This document shows, in pieces, positions 42,738-55,452 of a stretch of DNA of 64,000 nucleotides (positions are counted from its first letter, which is position 1; the number at the start of each line of letters is the position of its first letter). Made by a program: the position numbers and the translations under genes. This DNA is from Zizania palustris. Lineage: Eukaryota > Streptophyta > Magnoliopsida > Poales > Poaceae. The stretch lies in the NCBI GenBank assembly GCA_019279435.1, contig JAAALK010000285.1, forward strand, positions 29,792,371 through 29,856,370. Direction: 5' to 3'. The notes beneath the pieces were generated by a model. It saw only the letters and a list, made by a program, of their open reading frames with translations, did no database searches and was not told where the DNA came from.

Positions 42738-45700
42738 TGTAACACCCCAAATTTTCAAAGGAATAAAAAATATTATTTAATACAATTTCCTGAACTTTAT
42801 TATTTTGGGAATACCTTTAATGCCCTCCTTCACCATTTTGAACTACAACCTAGCAGAAATGGCCAAACCAGGAGCTGAAAATTTTTATGTAGGATCCTAA
42901 GGCCAAGATATATTTTTTAGAATTTTTACAAATTTTTACCAACCTTGGAATTAGACCTATTATTTTAAACAAATTTCAGTGATTATTTTTAATCAGAAAA
43001 GATTTTAAACAGTAATGGGCCGACCTCCTCCCTTTCTCTCTCTCCCGGCCAGCCCAGCCCGTTACTCTCACCCGCCTCGGACTGACAGCTCGACCCCACC
43101 CGTCAGTGACCCCATTTCCTCTCGCGCGTGCGCCCGACACCCCGGTTCCACCTGTCGGCGCCAACCGCCCCCCCTCTCGGCCGAGCCCGACCCCACCCAT
43201 CAGTCGCCTCGCCCACTCGCTCGCGCTTACTGCCTAGTGGCCCCCACCTATCGGACCCGTCGTCCACCTCGCGCCACCGCCCCTAAATCACACCGGCCGA
43301 TGACCTTGCCCTCGGATTCACCTTGCCGGCCCATCCCCCATTAAATTGATGCCATTAATCGGTCCCCCGCGCCGCGCCGGCCGTTTCCCCCCGTTAACCC
43401 ACGCCATTAAGCAACGGGATCAGCGCTCGCGTGCATGGCCGAGCCTCACCGGGGCCATTGAAGACCTCCTCTCCTCTTTCCTTGTATACGTCGCCCGTTA
43501 TCCCTCGCCGGTACTCCTATTTAAGCCCCTTGGCCGTTCGCGATTGATCCCCCACGCCCTCTCGCTGCGAGAACAAACAGAGCACTTGCATTTCGGTTTT
43601 TAGCGCACCACCACCGCCCACACTCTAGCCGTCGCTCGCCGTCACCAGAATCCCCCTCCGTCCTCGCCGACCACACCGCTGCGACCGCAAGGACCTCACT
43701 GACCCCGGCCACCACTCCGTCGTCGACGAACCCCGCCAGATCGCCGTCGTCGACGAACCCCGCCAGATCGCCGTCGCAGCCAAGGACCCGAACGCCTTCG
43801 CCGTCCCCACTCATCGCCGGCCTTGCTCCATCGACCGTTCGCCACCGCAAGGGTACCCTCATGTTCCCCTAGTCGTCCTCTTTCCGTTTTTGGCCTTAGG
43901 CACGATCGCCGTCGCTCGTCATGGCATCTGGCCCGCTCGCCGTCGCCGGAGAAGATGACCGGCACGGGTCGAGTACCCATGCCGTGTCGGATTTAATCCC
44001 GACCGTGCGATCGCGATCGGACGACGCCTGTGACCCCACGTGCGCGATCTAATCCGCACCGTTGGATCTGAATGAAACGTTACGTTTTAATCTCGCGCGT
44101 TCATTTCTATTTAAAACCTATACTTAATCCGAGTCGTTCATCGCGTACCGGTTCGATGTTTTAATCCTGGCCGTCCACGTCATTTTAACTCCCCCACCTC
44201 GCCCTCGCGTGTTGGATCTAGATCCAACGGTCCATATCAATCTGGCGCACGCGCACAGTGCGCGGGTTCACCGTGGGCCTGGCTCACCGTGGACCCGAGG
44301 GGATTTAAATTTGAAAATAAATTCTAGAAACTGTTTTAAACTTGTAAAATTCATATCTTGCGCATTTCAACTTCAAAAATTGTCATTCCAATTTCATAAA
44401 ATTTGTAATATTTTCCTCTACAAGTTAATGCAATAAAAACAATATGTTTACTTTGGACATTTCATTACGACAAAATTATATTTATTCATTCCCTGTTAGA
44501 ATAATGAAACAACTAAGTTTTCTCTGAACCTTTCATTTTAAATTTATTAGAAAACTTAAAATAAGATTAATCACTTTTAAAACCCCTTTTTACAAAGGAC
44601 AACATTTCATTATAATTCCTTTTAAATTATTTATAAAATGAATTTCAGATATTCAACAACTTGGTTTTCTTTAAATTAAACCAATTTAAACCTATGTGCT
44701 TGTTGTGTGGTTTTATATTGTTTAATTGAATGTTGTATTTATTTTATTTTACTTTATTTATATTGGGAAGACTACGACGCCGCCGAGGAGCCGGAATATT
44801 TTCCCGAAGTTCCTCCCTCCCCTTTCGCTGAACAAGGCAAGTCACCAAACCAATCTTTTGAGCATGTTGAACCCATGTTTTATTAAACTATCGCTAAAAC
44901 ACATAGGCTATACATGCATTAGTCCAATGAAAACCCTTACATTATATTTAATTAGGATCCCCTGACCTTGATGTTCAACCCAAGCCATGCTATCTCGCCT
45001 AACCTCCTTGTCACCTCATGATTAGTATTATTAGCTAGTGTCCCATGTATTGACACGATCGCTATAGGATATAAAAATGAGTCATAGCAATATGGTTCTA
45101 CTATATGATCCCCATTACTTCTTATCCTTGGAATTCTGTCGGTGATGAGTTATGGTTGTGAGAGTATGCATGGTGGGTTCCGGGTGCAAGCTAGGGCATT
45201 GGTCGGTAGCACCCGGGGCACTATAAGGACCGGTCTGAGGGATCCGTTGCAATACACTTCCGTACTAACCACAAGTCTAATGGGTAAGTCCTAACTAAGG
45301 TATGGAGTGTTCCAAACCGAGGCCACCAATTGGAGATGGGTCAAGCTGCACCTGCGGGTGGATTTACCGATGTGGCGCAAAAGGGGGTGCGACGTTAGCC
45401 AGGATGCGGCCCGGTGCGCCGGGAAACCTAGAGCGGGTGGTTATCGCTTGGAGCATTTCATGCCGAGGTTTTGGCACGAGTTCCTGTGGTATGGGTCATC
45501 TCGTTACACTTTGGTGTTTGGGATGAGTGCGTGCCTTGTGGGTATAGTAGTACATCTCTGATCAGAGTCTTAAATCTTTTCGAAAAGCTGAGCCCACGGT
45601 CAAGGGCGGGTTGCGTGACATCCCACAATTAGTCTACTTGGAATATGTATGTGCAGGATGGTTTGACATGTAAGGACTGTTGAGCGAGGAGGTAAAACGT

Positions 45701-46080
45701 ACTCCTCGAGTTAGATGATATTATTGATGTTCATGTTTACTTTTTCACATGATTAAATTTGACTACACTAAATGTAATAACTGAAAATGTACTTTTCCGC
45801 ACTTTAGCCATTATCCTTCCGTTGTTATTACCTTGCATTATTATTGCATTTGCGGTGGCTTGTTGAGTACTTTTTTTGTACTCATACCCGTTGGAGACCA
45901 CAGAGGATGCCTACTATGAAGACGGTCTAGAGTAGCGACCCAGTAAAGCAAAGATCCTGAAGAAGGCGTTCGTCATGCATTTTAATTATCTTTACTATTG
46001 TCACATGATGAACCTCTTGTATTATTGTTTTTCTTATGAAATTCAATAATGTCTCGATTTCGATAAATCGGGGCGCCACA
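42738..46080 (+). repeat. 5' LTR of element B (3343 bp)
   Basis: TGTAACACCCC to GGGGCGCCACA. A TATA-like CTATTTAAGC lies at 43517-43526. The LTR carries a tandem 28-bp duplication (CGACGAACCCCGCCAGATCG, twice at 43724-43775) that is single in the 3' LTR. No gene; open frames here are GC-rich LTR sequence. Confidence 0.93.
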
Positions 46081-46083
46081 AGA

Positions 46084-46096
46084 TTGTATCAGAGCC
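46084..46096 (+). promoter_or_regulatory. Primer binding site of element B
   Basis: TTGTATCAGAGCC, one mismatch from the initiator tRNA-Met site that is perfect in element C. Confidence 0.85.
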
Positions 46097-46218
46097 AATT
46101 TGACTGTAGGAAGCCAAACATACCTGCCCAGCCAATAGTTGCAGAAAATTATTTCTCGAAAACCTACTTTATAAACTTTGTTCCTCCCCTCACTTTTCTT
46201 CAACTTGTTGTTTTGTAG

Positions 46219-47001
46219 ATGCCTGTCTACCAAGTCCACAGCTACTTCCGCCACTATGAGGGCTTCGTCCAGGAGCTCCGCATGATGCTCACATTCCTCG
46301 GGTTCCTCTTCGAGCCCGAATTCCAAGGGGTGTACCCCGATGAGATCGCCGGGCCCTGCGACGTCTCCCTCACCGTCCACGGCTTCGGGGAGCACCTGCC
46401 GCCTTACACCACTGCACTTGGGGGCCCGACCTTCGATGTAGCATGCCAACGCGTCACTCTCTAGGCCCTTATGCAGTTGAGGATGATCTACGATGATCGT
46501 CTTCGGAACTCGTCTTTCCGGCTTGTGCCGAAGCGCACTCCCGGTGCCTACCGTAGCATCTACCTCGGAGTTCACTCCATGCGTGATCCGGTCATGGCCC
46601 AGCAGTCGCGTCTTCTTCAGGCTATGGATGACCTCCATACTGAGGCGGTGCTCGACGCCGATGAGCACCACGAGGCAGTTGAGTTTCTTTGAGAGGAGAC
46701 GAAGAACTTGATCCAGTAGAATGGCGAACTGCAGCGAAGGATCATGCAGCTGCAGAAGGACATCGCAGAGATGGTCCCCCTCCTCCCTAGGAAGAGGAAG
46801 CCCATCCGTGAGCTCGCCCCTCGCCCCAAGAGGATCCCGCCACACCCCTCCCCCGCCAGACCATCCACCAGCGCCCCTGCCCCACGCCCCGGCCTCGTCT
46901 CCGACTCGATTATCGAGAACTTTCTCGAGCCCACCATCCCTTGGGAGCCGCATACCCGTCCGAGAGCACGGCGACCGCCTCCGGTGGCGAGTAGGCGTTA
47001 G
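46219..47001 (+). pseudogene. ORF0 upstream of gag in element B
   Basis: A 261-codon frame starting MPVYQVHSYFRHYEGF with three in-frame stops (46462 TAG, 46690 TGA, about 46717 TAG). The N-terminal domain (FLGFLFEPEFQGVYPDE, then GGPTFDVACQR) aligns with element C ORF0. The middle is Gln/Leu-rich (QRRIMQLQKDIAEM), followed by PLLPRKRKPI and a Pro/Arg-rich tail. At the first stop the C copy has LQAL against L-stop-AL here, so CAG to TAG is direct. Function unknown; it is not gag, which follows at 47191. Confidence 0.7.
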
Positions 47002-47190
47002 AGACCGCTATTTTAATAAAACAATTTTTGTATGTGGTGCTATCTACAACGAGTTGTGTTGTAGATAGAATAAGAGCTTGAGTGTAATGAACAATTTTAC
47101 CACTTGATTTATATGCATGAGCTTTATGAGCTACTTTCTTTAATTGTATTGTCGTCATCTTTTTACTTTATAACGTGGTATATTCAGAAG

Positions 47191-48275
47191 ATGGCCAACA
47201 ACTGGAACACCGGCTCCAACAACGAAGAAGGAGGAAGCCGCGACGCGCCCGAGGGTGTTGTACCCAACTAGGGTGCAATGGGCCCACGACAATCTGGGTC
47301 GCCATCCGCCAACCATCCCACCTTGGTGGAGATGATGGCGAACCAGAACCAATTAATCACCGCCCTCCTCACTCAAATGCAGCACCAACAAGCTCAGTTG
47401 GACCGTCTGCAAAATGGGGAACCTGCCCCTCACGCACCAGCACCCGCGCCCGCTCCCCAACTCTCGGAGCTTCTGCGCGTGCGCCCGCCAATCTTCTCGA
47501 GCACCACCAACCCCATGGAGGGCAGAGATTGGCTCCGCACCATTGGGAAGAAGCTAGACCTCCTCCCCTGCACCGACCGGGAGCGAGTGGCCTTCGCCAC
47601 TCACCAGCTCTAGGGTCCCGCCGCCGAGTGGTGGGACAACTACCGTGAGTCCCAGCCTGAGGGCCACGTAGTGACATGGGCGGAGCTCACCATCGCCTTT
47701 CGCGCCGCCCACGTCCCCGCCGACATCATCGCGGTGAAACGGCAGGAGTTCCGCGACGTGCACCAGGGTAGCCAGACTGTCATGGAGTACCTCCATGAGT
47801 TCAACCGTCTGGCTCGCTACGCGCCGGAAGAGGTGCAGACCGACGCCCTCCGCCAGGCCAAGTTCCTCCGGGGACTCAAGGATGAGCTGTCCATCCAGCT
47901 CGTCGCCACCGACTACGCCGACTTCCAATGGCTAGTCAATAAAGCGCTCATCCAAGAGACTGAGCAAAACAAGGTGGACCTCAAGAAGAGGAACATGATC
48001 GCCTTCAAGCATCAACAGGCGAATTCCTAGAGGCCCCGCTTCGTTCCTCCGCCACCAGTGCCCGCCTACCATCCTCGGCCCACCTACAGGCCACCTCAAG
48101 CCGCCGGTGGATCCAACGCCAGGCATCCTCGCCCCGCTCCACCAGCTCTGGCCGCTCAGCCGATGCCCGCTGCCAAGGCCCCGATCTTGAAGGATCGCCA
48201 AGGGAGGTCGGTCGTCTGCTTCAACTGCCGGAAGGAAGGGCACTATTTGCACCAGTGTCCTCATCCCAAGCAGCC
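47191..48275 (+). pseudogene. gag of element B
   Basis: Starts MANNWNTGSNNEEGG. It contains LRVRPPIFSSTTNPM, then HQL-stop-GPAAEWWDN and MEYLHEFNRLARYAPEE, LRGLKDELSIQLV, and the CCHC knuckle CFNCRKEGHYLHQC near 48219. In-frame TAG codons at about 47269, 47611 and 48028 all replace likely Gln. A one-base deletion near 48270 puts pol in the next frame. Confidence 0.85.
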
Positions 48276-50848
48276 CAAGGCGCGGCACCCAACCAGGCGG
48301 TTCATGCCCGCGTTAATCACATCAGTGCGGAGGAAGCTCAGGAGGCTCCCGAAGTCGTGCTCGGTACGTTTACCGTAAATTCCGCACCAGCTATGATTTT
48401 ATTTGAGTCTGGAGCGACGCATTCTTTCATCTCGGAAGCTTTTGTGAAAAGCCACGACTTGGACGTGCTCCCTCTATCCGTCCCCATGATGATTGCCACT
48501 CCAGGCAATAAAACCTTAGCCCACTTATATAGTCCTAAGGTTAAAATAGAGATCCAAGGAGTACTATTCCGGGCCGAGCCAGTTCTCATAGAATGCACCA
48601 GACTCGACCTCATCCTAGGGATGGTTTGGTTGATGAAGCACAAGGGAGTGATCGACTGTGCCAACAAGTCCGTCACAGTGACCAACCCTGAAGACGAAGC
48701 CGTCACCTTTTGGATGACCAGCCGCAAACCACTTGAAGCGTCCCTCCATTGGCTAGCTCTTGAAGAAGTGCCCATAGTCAAGGAGTTCATGGACGTCTTC
48801 CCAGAGGACCTACTAGGAATGCCTCCCAAGCGGGACATCGAATTCAGAATCGAACTTGTCTCCAGGACCACTCCAATCTCTAAGCGTCCATACCGGATGG
48901 CCGCCAATGAATTAGCCAAGGTCAAAAGCAACATAGAAGACCTGAAGCAGAAAGGGTACATCCGACCGAGTACCTAACCCTGGGGTGCACCGGTTATCTT
49001 TGCCATGAAGAAGGACAAGACCAAGAGAATGTGCGTAGACTATAGAGCCTTGAACGACGTAACCATCAAGAACAAGTACCCATTGCCTCGGATCGACGAC
49101 CTGTTCGATCAACTGAAGGGATCCTCGGTGTTTTCCAAGATTGATCTCAGGTCAGGTTATCACCAATTGAGGATTAGAGAAGAGGACATACCCAAGACTG
49201 CCTTCACCTCTTGCTATGGACTCTACGAGTATACTGTGATGTCGTTCGGACTCACGAATGCCCCGGCCTTTTTCATGAACATGATGAACAATGTTTTCAT
49301 GGAGTTCTTGGATAAGTTCATCGTGGTATTCATCGACGATATCCTCGTCTACTCCAAGACCAAGGAAGAGCACGAAACTCACCTCCGTCTGACCCTCAGA
49401 AAGCTAAGGGAACAACAATTGTACGCCAAATAAAGCAAGTGTGAATTTTGGTCGTCTGAGGTAAAGTTCCTCGGTCATGTCATATCTGCTGGAGGAATAG
49501 CAGTGGACCCGACCACCGTGGAAGCAGTGACCAACTGGCTGCAGCCCACTACCGTGACCGAGATCCGGAGCTTTCTCGGATTGGCTGGATACTACCGCCG
49601 GTTCATCGAGAATTTTTAAAAGATCGCCAAACCTATGACCAGACTTCTACAGAAAGAAGTGAAGTTTGAATGGACCCCAGATTGTGAAGAAAGCTTCCAG
49701 ACCCTCAAGAAGAAGCTCGTGTCGGCCCCAATCCTGACCCTGCCAGACATCCATAAAGATTTCCACGTCTACTGCGATGCTTCTCGCCAAGGCTTGGGAT
49801 GTGTCTTGATGCAAGATGGGAAGGTGATATCCTACGCCTCCCGACAGCTGAGACCGCATGAGTTGAACTACCCGACCCATGACCTGGAGTTAACAACCGT
49901 GATTCATGCCTTGAAGATATGGAGACATTACCTTGTGGGGAATCGGTGTGAGGTCTTCACCGACCACAAGAGCCTCAAGTATATATTCACCCAACTGGAC
50001 CTGAACCTCAGGCAAAGGAGATGGTTGGAACTGATCAAGGATTACGACTTGGGCATCCATTATCATCCAGGCAAGGCAAATGTGGTGGCAGACACCCTTA
50101 GTCGAAAAGGGTACTGCAACGCCATCATGATTTAGGACCAGGCTCCTTTTCTTTACAAGGAGATGGAAAGGCTAAACTTAGGGATCACTACCCGAGCGTA
50201 CCTCACTGCCTTGGAGTCTAGGAGTATCTTGATAGAACAGATCCGAGGAAAGCAGAAGGAAGACCCGGACATCTTGGAGATCCAGCAGAACATGCGAAAG
50301 GGTAAAGCCCCCGGATTTTCCGAGGATGAGCACGATATCATCTGGTTCAGGAACTGGATATGTGTGCCCGACAAACCTGATACTCTATACTCCATTCATC
50401 CCGGGAGTACAAAGATGTATCAAGACCTGAAAGAAAAATATTGGTGGGTCAGCATGAAGAGGGAAATAGCTGAGTATGTGGCCAAGTGCGACACATGCCG
50501 ACGAGTCAAGGCAGAGCATCAAAGGCCTGCTGGACTATTGCAACTTCTCAAGGTCCCTGAATGGAAGTGGGAAGAAATAGGAATGGACTTCATCACGGGA
50601 CTGCCCAGGACCCAAGCTGGTCATGATTCTATCTGGGTGATCGTGGACCGACTCACCAAGGTGGCTCACTTCATCCCCATCAAGACAACTTACACTATCG
50701 CCAAGTTGGCCGAGTTGTATGTGACCCGGATCGTGTGCCTCCACGGAGTTCCTAAGAAGATCGTATCTGACCGTGGGAGTCAGTTCAACTCTAAATTTTG
50801 GAAGAACTTTCAAGAGGAACTCGGCACCTGGCTGAACTTTAGCACCGC
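48255..50848 (+). pseudogene. pol of element B, protease to integrase core
   Basis: One frame with four stops (48975, 49431, 49617, 50133). Protease reads LFESGATHSF: the catalytic Asp is Glu. RT has FSKIDLRSGYHQLR and the FIDDILVYSK box, then FLGLAGYYRRFIENF. RNase H is at DASRQGLGCVL near 49775. The integrase zinc finger has the CDTCRRVKAEHQRPAG end. The core has GMDFITGLPRTQ and SDRGSQF, broken at FSTAY by the copia insertion. RT and RNase H motifs are otherwise well kept. Confidence 0.92.
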
Positions 50849-50853
50849 CTATC

Positions 50854-52909
50854 TGAGAAACCAAGGGTTGGTTTCGGAGTCTGTGATGAGTGATTGATAG
50901 TATTTACCCTCTGATTCAAAGTGGTCCCTCCGAAAGGGTTCGGAGGTTGGCTCTCCGAAGGTGTTCGGAGGTTGTTTCTCTGAAGGATTCGGTGGGCTAT
51001 GGTTGCTACAACTGTTGCAGCGGAGTGTGCCTGTCGGAGGGGTCCGACAGTACACGATGAATGGCTGTACCGAAGGTCTCGGTACTTTGGGCGGTACACC
51101 GGAGTGTGTGCCAAAGGTTGCTTACCCGGAGAGATCTCCGGGGTACTGGATACACTTGTCTGTTTGTCTGTGGTGCGCAGGGGACTTCAGAGGTGACGGA
51201 CGGTTCGTAGCAAGTGAACCTGGGTCAAGCGGGAGGCTTGGTGCCAGGGGAGCAGGGAGCTCCATCACGAAGGCTGTAAAGGGGTCGAGGTCGGACCTCG
51301 GGTCGAGGTGCGCCAGGAGAAGGCAGCAAGTGCGGAGCGTGGCTCCGGGTGAAGGTACTCCGAGACGAAGTCCTCGGAGGCGAGGCACTTCAAAGGGTAC
51401 TCCGAATGGAGTGACTTTGGAGTTTGGTGGATCAAATCCTCAGCTGAGGCAAGGTGTTCGGAGTGTGCTCCGGAGGGAGACACTCGAAGGTTACCCGATG
51501 AAGGTCTTAGAAGTCGAGGTGCATCGAAGGCATGGTCCGGGCGAGGCTCGTCGAGGAGTGTGCTCGGGGAGAGACACTGCGATGAAGTGCTCATGGAATG
51601 CTTCATGCGGAGGCCTTGGATGAAGGAGGGACTTCGAAGGGTGGTACTTCGAAGGTGGGGCTTCGGAGTGAAGCAGGCTCCGGAGCAAAGCTGGCTCCGG
51701 AGTGAGGATGACTTGAGGTACTTCGGCCATGCATGGCTTTGGTACACGGACTGACGGAGTTTGAGCTGGGAGAAGCTGCGAAGCCATGGTGGTCCACTCC
51801 GAAGGTGTTGGTGCGAAGGCCCAAGGGCTTTGACGGCTTCGGCTCAAAACCATCACTGTATCGAAGGCTGACTTCAGTGAAGCGAAGGCCGTCAGGCTCA
51901 AGGCTTCTCACCAAAGCTACCGCACCCCTCGCGTGCGAAGGGGGGCTTCAGAAGGGTCCAAGACTGTAAAGGCTGACGGTGTCTGCTCTATAAAAAGCTG
52001 ACGTTGTCCCCTCTGCAAAGCTGACAAAAGCAGCCTCCAAATAAAGTAGACTACCTTTTGTACCCCTCTGTTCTGATGAGACAAAACCAATGTAAACCCT
52101 AGGGGTAAAGTAGTCAATTCACATGGGTGAATAGTGGCTATAAATAGTGGAGGCTGGGTAGGTCGCATTTAACACTTGGAGCATTCATTGTAGAACTCCT
52201 GTGCTAGACACCACACTTTGTATTCATCCTGTGAGTTCAATTTTTGTGTTCCCTGTTCAAGCATCGAAGTCTTGATTTTGTGTTCAGTTTTTGCTTGAGC
52301 TTGTTTGCATACCTCGCTGCATGCTTCGATCTCTTGTGTGTCACTTCGATTGTCTTGAGGTAGTGCACCAAAGCCTGTTTGGGCGAAGTGTGTTCTGAGC
52401 GAAGTGTGTTTTTCTTTGTGTGTTCGCTCTGTGCAAATTGGAGGCTAGACCTCGCTGATTACTAGCGAAGCACTGATCGAAGTCAGTTTTCTTCCCGTGT
52501 CGAAGCCCTTTAGCGAAGTCTGTTTTGTGTGCGTTTTGTCCATTGAAGTACGAAGCCCAGCACTAGTTGTTGTCGCTAAGTATTTTGATCGAAGTCATCA
52601 GAGGGAGGTCCGCTCTTGCGAAGGGTGAAGTGCGAAGCCTGCTCGAAGCACCCTGTGTGCGGAGCCTGCACTGACTTAGCAGAGTTGATTTTTCGGGGTT
52701 GTGGGTGGAGCAAAGTCTGCTTGGCTTCGAACTTTTGCTCCTTGCGAAGCCTGTGTTCGGAGCTGTCAAATACCTCCGAACCTGAACTTCGAAGGGTGTG
52801 TTCGAAGCCTATTCCGTAGAAGACAGAATTAAAACAGAAGGCTCTATTTAGTCTGAAATTTTAAAAGCTCCCATTCACCCCCCCTCTGGTCGCCATTTCC
52901 GGTCCAACA
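50854..52909 (+). repeat. 5' LTR of the copia element (2056 bp)
   Basis: TGAGAAACCAAGGG to TTCCGGTCCAACA. TATA box CTATAAATA at 52138-52146. It is 27 bp longer than the 3' LTR because of an extra GGTTGGCTCTCCGAAGGTG-type unit near 50945-50970. No gene. Confidence 0.95.
52138..52146 (+). promoter_or_regulatory. TATA box of the copia 5' LTR
   Basis: CTATAAATA, with the same box in the 3' LTR near 60962. It is placed to drive genomic RNA. Confidence 0.7.
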
Positions 52910-52910
52910 A

Positions 52911-52923
52911 TAGGTATCAGAGC
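52911..52923 (+). promoter_or_regulatory. Primer binding site of the copia element
   Basis: TAGGTATCAGAGC, 1 nt after the LTR. GGTATCAGAGC matches initiator tRNA-Met. Confidence 0.82.
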
Positions 52924-52973
52924 AGGTTAAGATCACCAGTTGACCTTAACCGGTTTTGTGATCTATTGGCGAC

Positions 52974-55437
52974 ATGGACAGAGTTAGTAAAATACCTTTG
53001 TTTGATGGGATTGATTTTGCATATTGGAAGGTGCGCATGGAGGCTTACTTGCTAAGCCAAGGAAATGCAATTTGAGAGATTGTGGACTCACAATACTCCA
53101 TCCCTGAAACTCGCACCTCTCAAACAGAGAAGGATCAGTATAATGCCAACTCCAAGGCTAGAAACATACTGTTCATTGGTTTGAGCCGGAGTGAGTTTGA
53201 TAGGGTGCAGCACCTTAGGACAGCTAGGGAAATTTGGACTACTCTCACTATTTTTCATGAGGGCTCTACACCGATTAAGGCCGGACGCCAAAGCACATAC
53301 AATCAACAGTATCAGCTGTTCGTGTAGGCACCTGGTGAATCTATAGATGCCATGTTTTCTCGCTTTGATGCGATAGTGAATAACTTGCGGTCCAACGGGA
53401 TGCTTGCTTACAATGATCATGATAGGGCTATCAAGCTTCTCTATGCTCTTGATCGTAGCATATGGGAAGTGAAGATATCCAGCATTGAGGAGTCCGCAGG
53501 TTATGACACATTGACCTGTGATGAGCTCTTCAGCAAGCTGAAGTCCACAGAGATTGCCAAGGCATCTCTTGCAGTGCACAAAAACTCTTTGCCATAGCCA
53601 TTGGCATTGGTTTCTAGCACTAGCCGTGGCACCACTGCAGAACCAAGCACATCTGGTATTTGGGTTCTTGCAGATGGTTTTGCTTTGTCCTCCCTGGTCT
53701 CCGTCACTAAGGAGCAGGTGGACACTCTGGATGATGATGAGCTTGCTCTCATTTGCTAGAAGGTTCACCCGTTTTCATCATGAGAGACGGGATCAGAGGA
53801 GAAGTGGTTTTAGTGGTTGTTTTGCGTGCGGTGACACTTCTCACATCAAGGCCAATTGCCCTAAACTCAAGAAGAGAGATGAGAGTGAGCGCCCTAAATA
53901 CCACAAAAAGGAGAGGAAGCCTTTTGTGAAGGGCAAGCGCGGCAAGGTGGCTAAGAGAGTAGCCAAAGCCGCTTCTAGAGCATTTGTTGCTGCTCTCGGC
54001 GACATAGACACTTCCTCAACTGAGGAGTCGAGCTCTAAGGAGGAGGAGTCCCCAAGGAAGGAGGAGAAGAAGGACAAGAAGGGATGACATTTCACTGGCC
54101 TTTGCTTCATGGCCGATAGCGACCACAGCGGCGATGAGCTTGACTCATCTGAGGTACCACTATCCTATGACCAGCTTTCAATTAAACTAGATGAGCTGAA
54201 TGAAGTAGTTCTTGGTCAGGATAGATTACTTGTGCAAGCCGCTAGAGAAAGAAAAGACCTTAGACTTAGGCTAGAATCTGTTTCTACTGATTATGCCATG
54301 CTTAAGTCTAAAGTTAATGATGCTGAATGTGAATCTTGTACTGTTGTCATGGGTGAGCTTGCTCAGTTGCGTTCTGTACATGCTCAAACTCTATCTGAGC
54401 TTGAGACTGCACAAAAGCAGCTTTTGGTGGTTGATTCTAGACCTCATGATATAATTGAATGCATGAACTGTTCTTTATTACGTGAGAGCATTAATTTACG
54501 TGATAAGCATGTTCATGATTTAGAGGCTAGATTAGAGAGGGCCGGTAGTTCTAAGGATGTGCAACCTGTGTGTGACACTTGCATAACCCTTAAGGACCAG
54601 CTAGGCACTGTTAGAGAGCGAGCTGAAAACCTTATGACTGAAAATGAGTACCTTCTTTCTGTGGTTAACAAATGCACTGAGGGGAAGGGTAGGATGGATT
54701 TGCTCTTGGCCAAGACCAATATGTGTGCTGACAGAGCAGGGTTAGCTCTAGGTTTGGGTTTTGAGAGGACTCCTTTAGATAGGGAAAGCAAAACTGTTTT
54801 TACCTCTCTCACTACCCTAGAGAAAGATAGAGCTCTGTTAGACACTCCATCAGCCAAAAAGCCTACCCAGACACCAAAGAAAACCACTCCTCCTGCCAAG
54901 AAAATCCCGCCCAAGAAAACCACTCAACAGAAGCCCAAGGATCCTGTGAGAGTTGCTCCCATGACCCATGAGAGTGCACCTAGGAGAGTTTTTCATTGTT
55001 CCTACTATCAGCGGGCGGGTCACTTGATTGGGTTCTGTTTTCGTCGCATCAAGGATGAGCGACGCTCTCAGGCGATGAGTTTCCAGGACATGCATTACCC
55101 ATCTTTAGGTATGCATGAGTCTGAGTTTTACTCTCGTCCTGTTTTCGAGGCTCCTCATGTTTCTCGGAGAGGTTTTGCTCCTCGAGGTGTTGACCATGTT
55201 CCACATGGTGGTAGACCCCGGGCGAGTAGCTTTGTACCTCGTGAGAGTAGGAGACCTCGTCATGTTGTTAGATCACATCATGTAGGTAGACCTCGCACTT
55301 TGCATCATTCTGATTATCCTGTGCGTAGACAGCCTACTTTTAATATGCCTACTACTCGTATCACTCAGTGCTGGATGCCTCGTCATATTTTCACTCACCC
55401 CAGCACTGAGCGATCGAGATTTTCTTATCATGTGTAG
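52974..55437 (+). pseudogene. gag of the copia element
   Basis: Starts MDRVSKIPLFDGIDFAYW at 52974. Stops: 53073 (TGA), 53325 (TAG), 53595 (TAG). A one-base insertion near 53753 moves it to the next frame, where a CCHC knuckle (CFACGDTSHIKANC near 53820) and a Lys/Glu-rich region follow. After a TGA at 54085 the same frame continues as a coiled-coil segment (54109 on) and a second knuckle-like motif with one Cys changed to Tyr (HCSYYQRAGHLIGFC near 54990). The long gag with two knuckles is typical of SIRE/Opie-type elements. Confidence 0.85.
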
Positions 55438-55452
55438 GCGACAGACCGAGGC

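Noticed and set aside
43015..43980. Pro/Arg-rich open frames in the B LTR (also 62663-63750 and 6187-7325 in C)
   Set aside because: GC-rich LTR sequence with no domain, and not kept in frame between the two LTRs of B.
51122..51969. Open frames in the copia LTRs (also 60039-60735)
   Set aside because: They lie wholly within LTRs and resemble no protein family.
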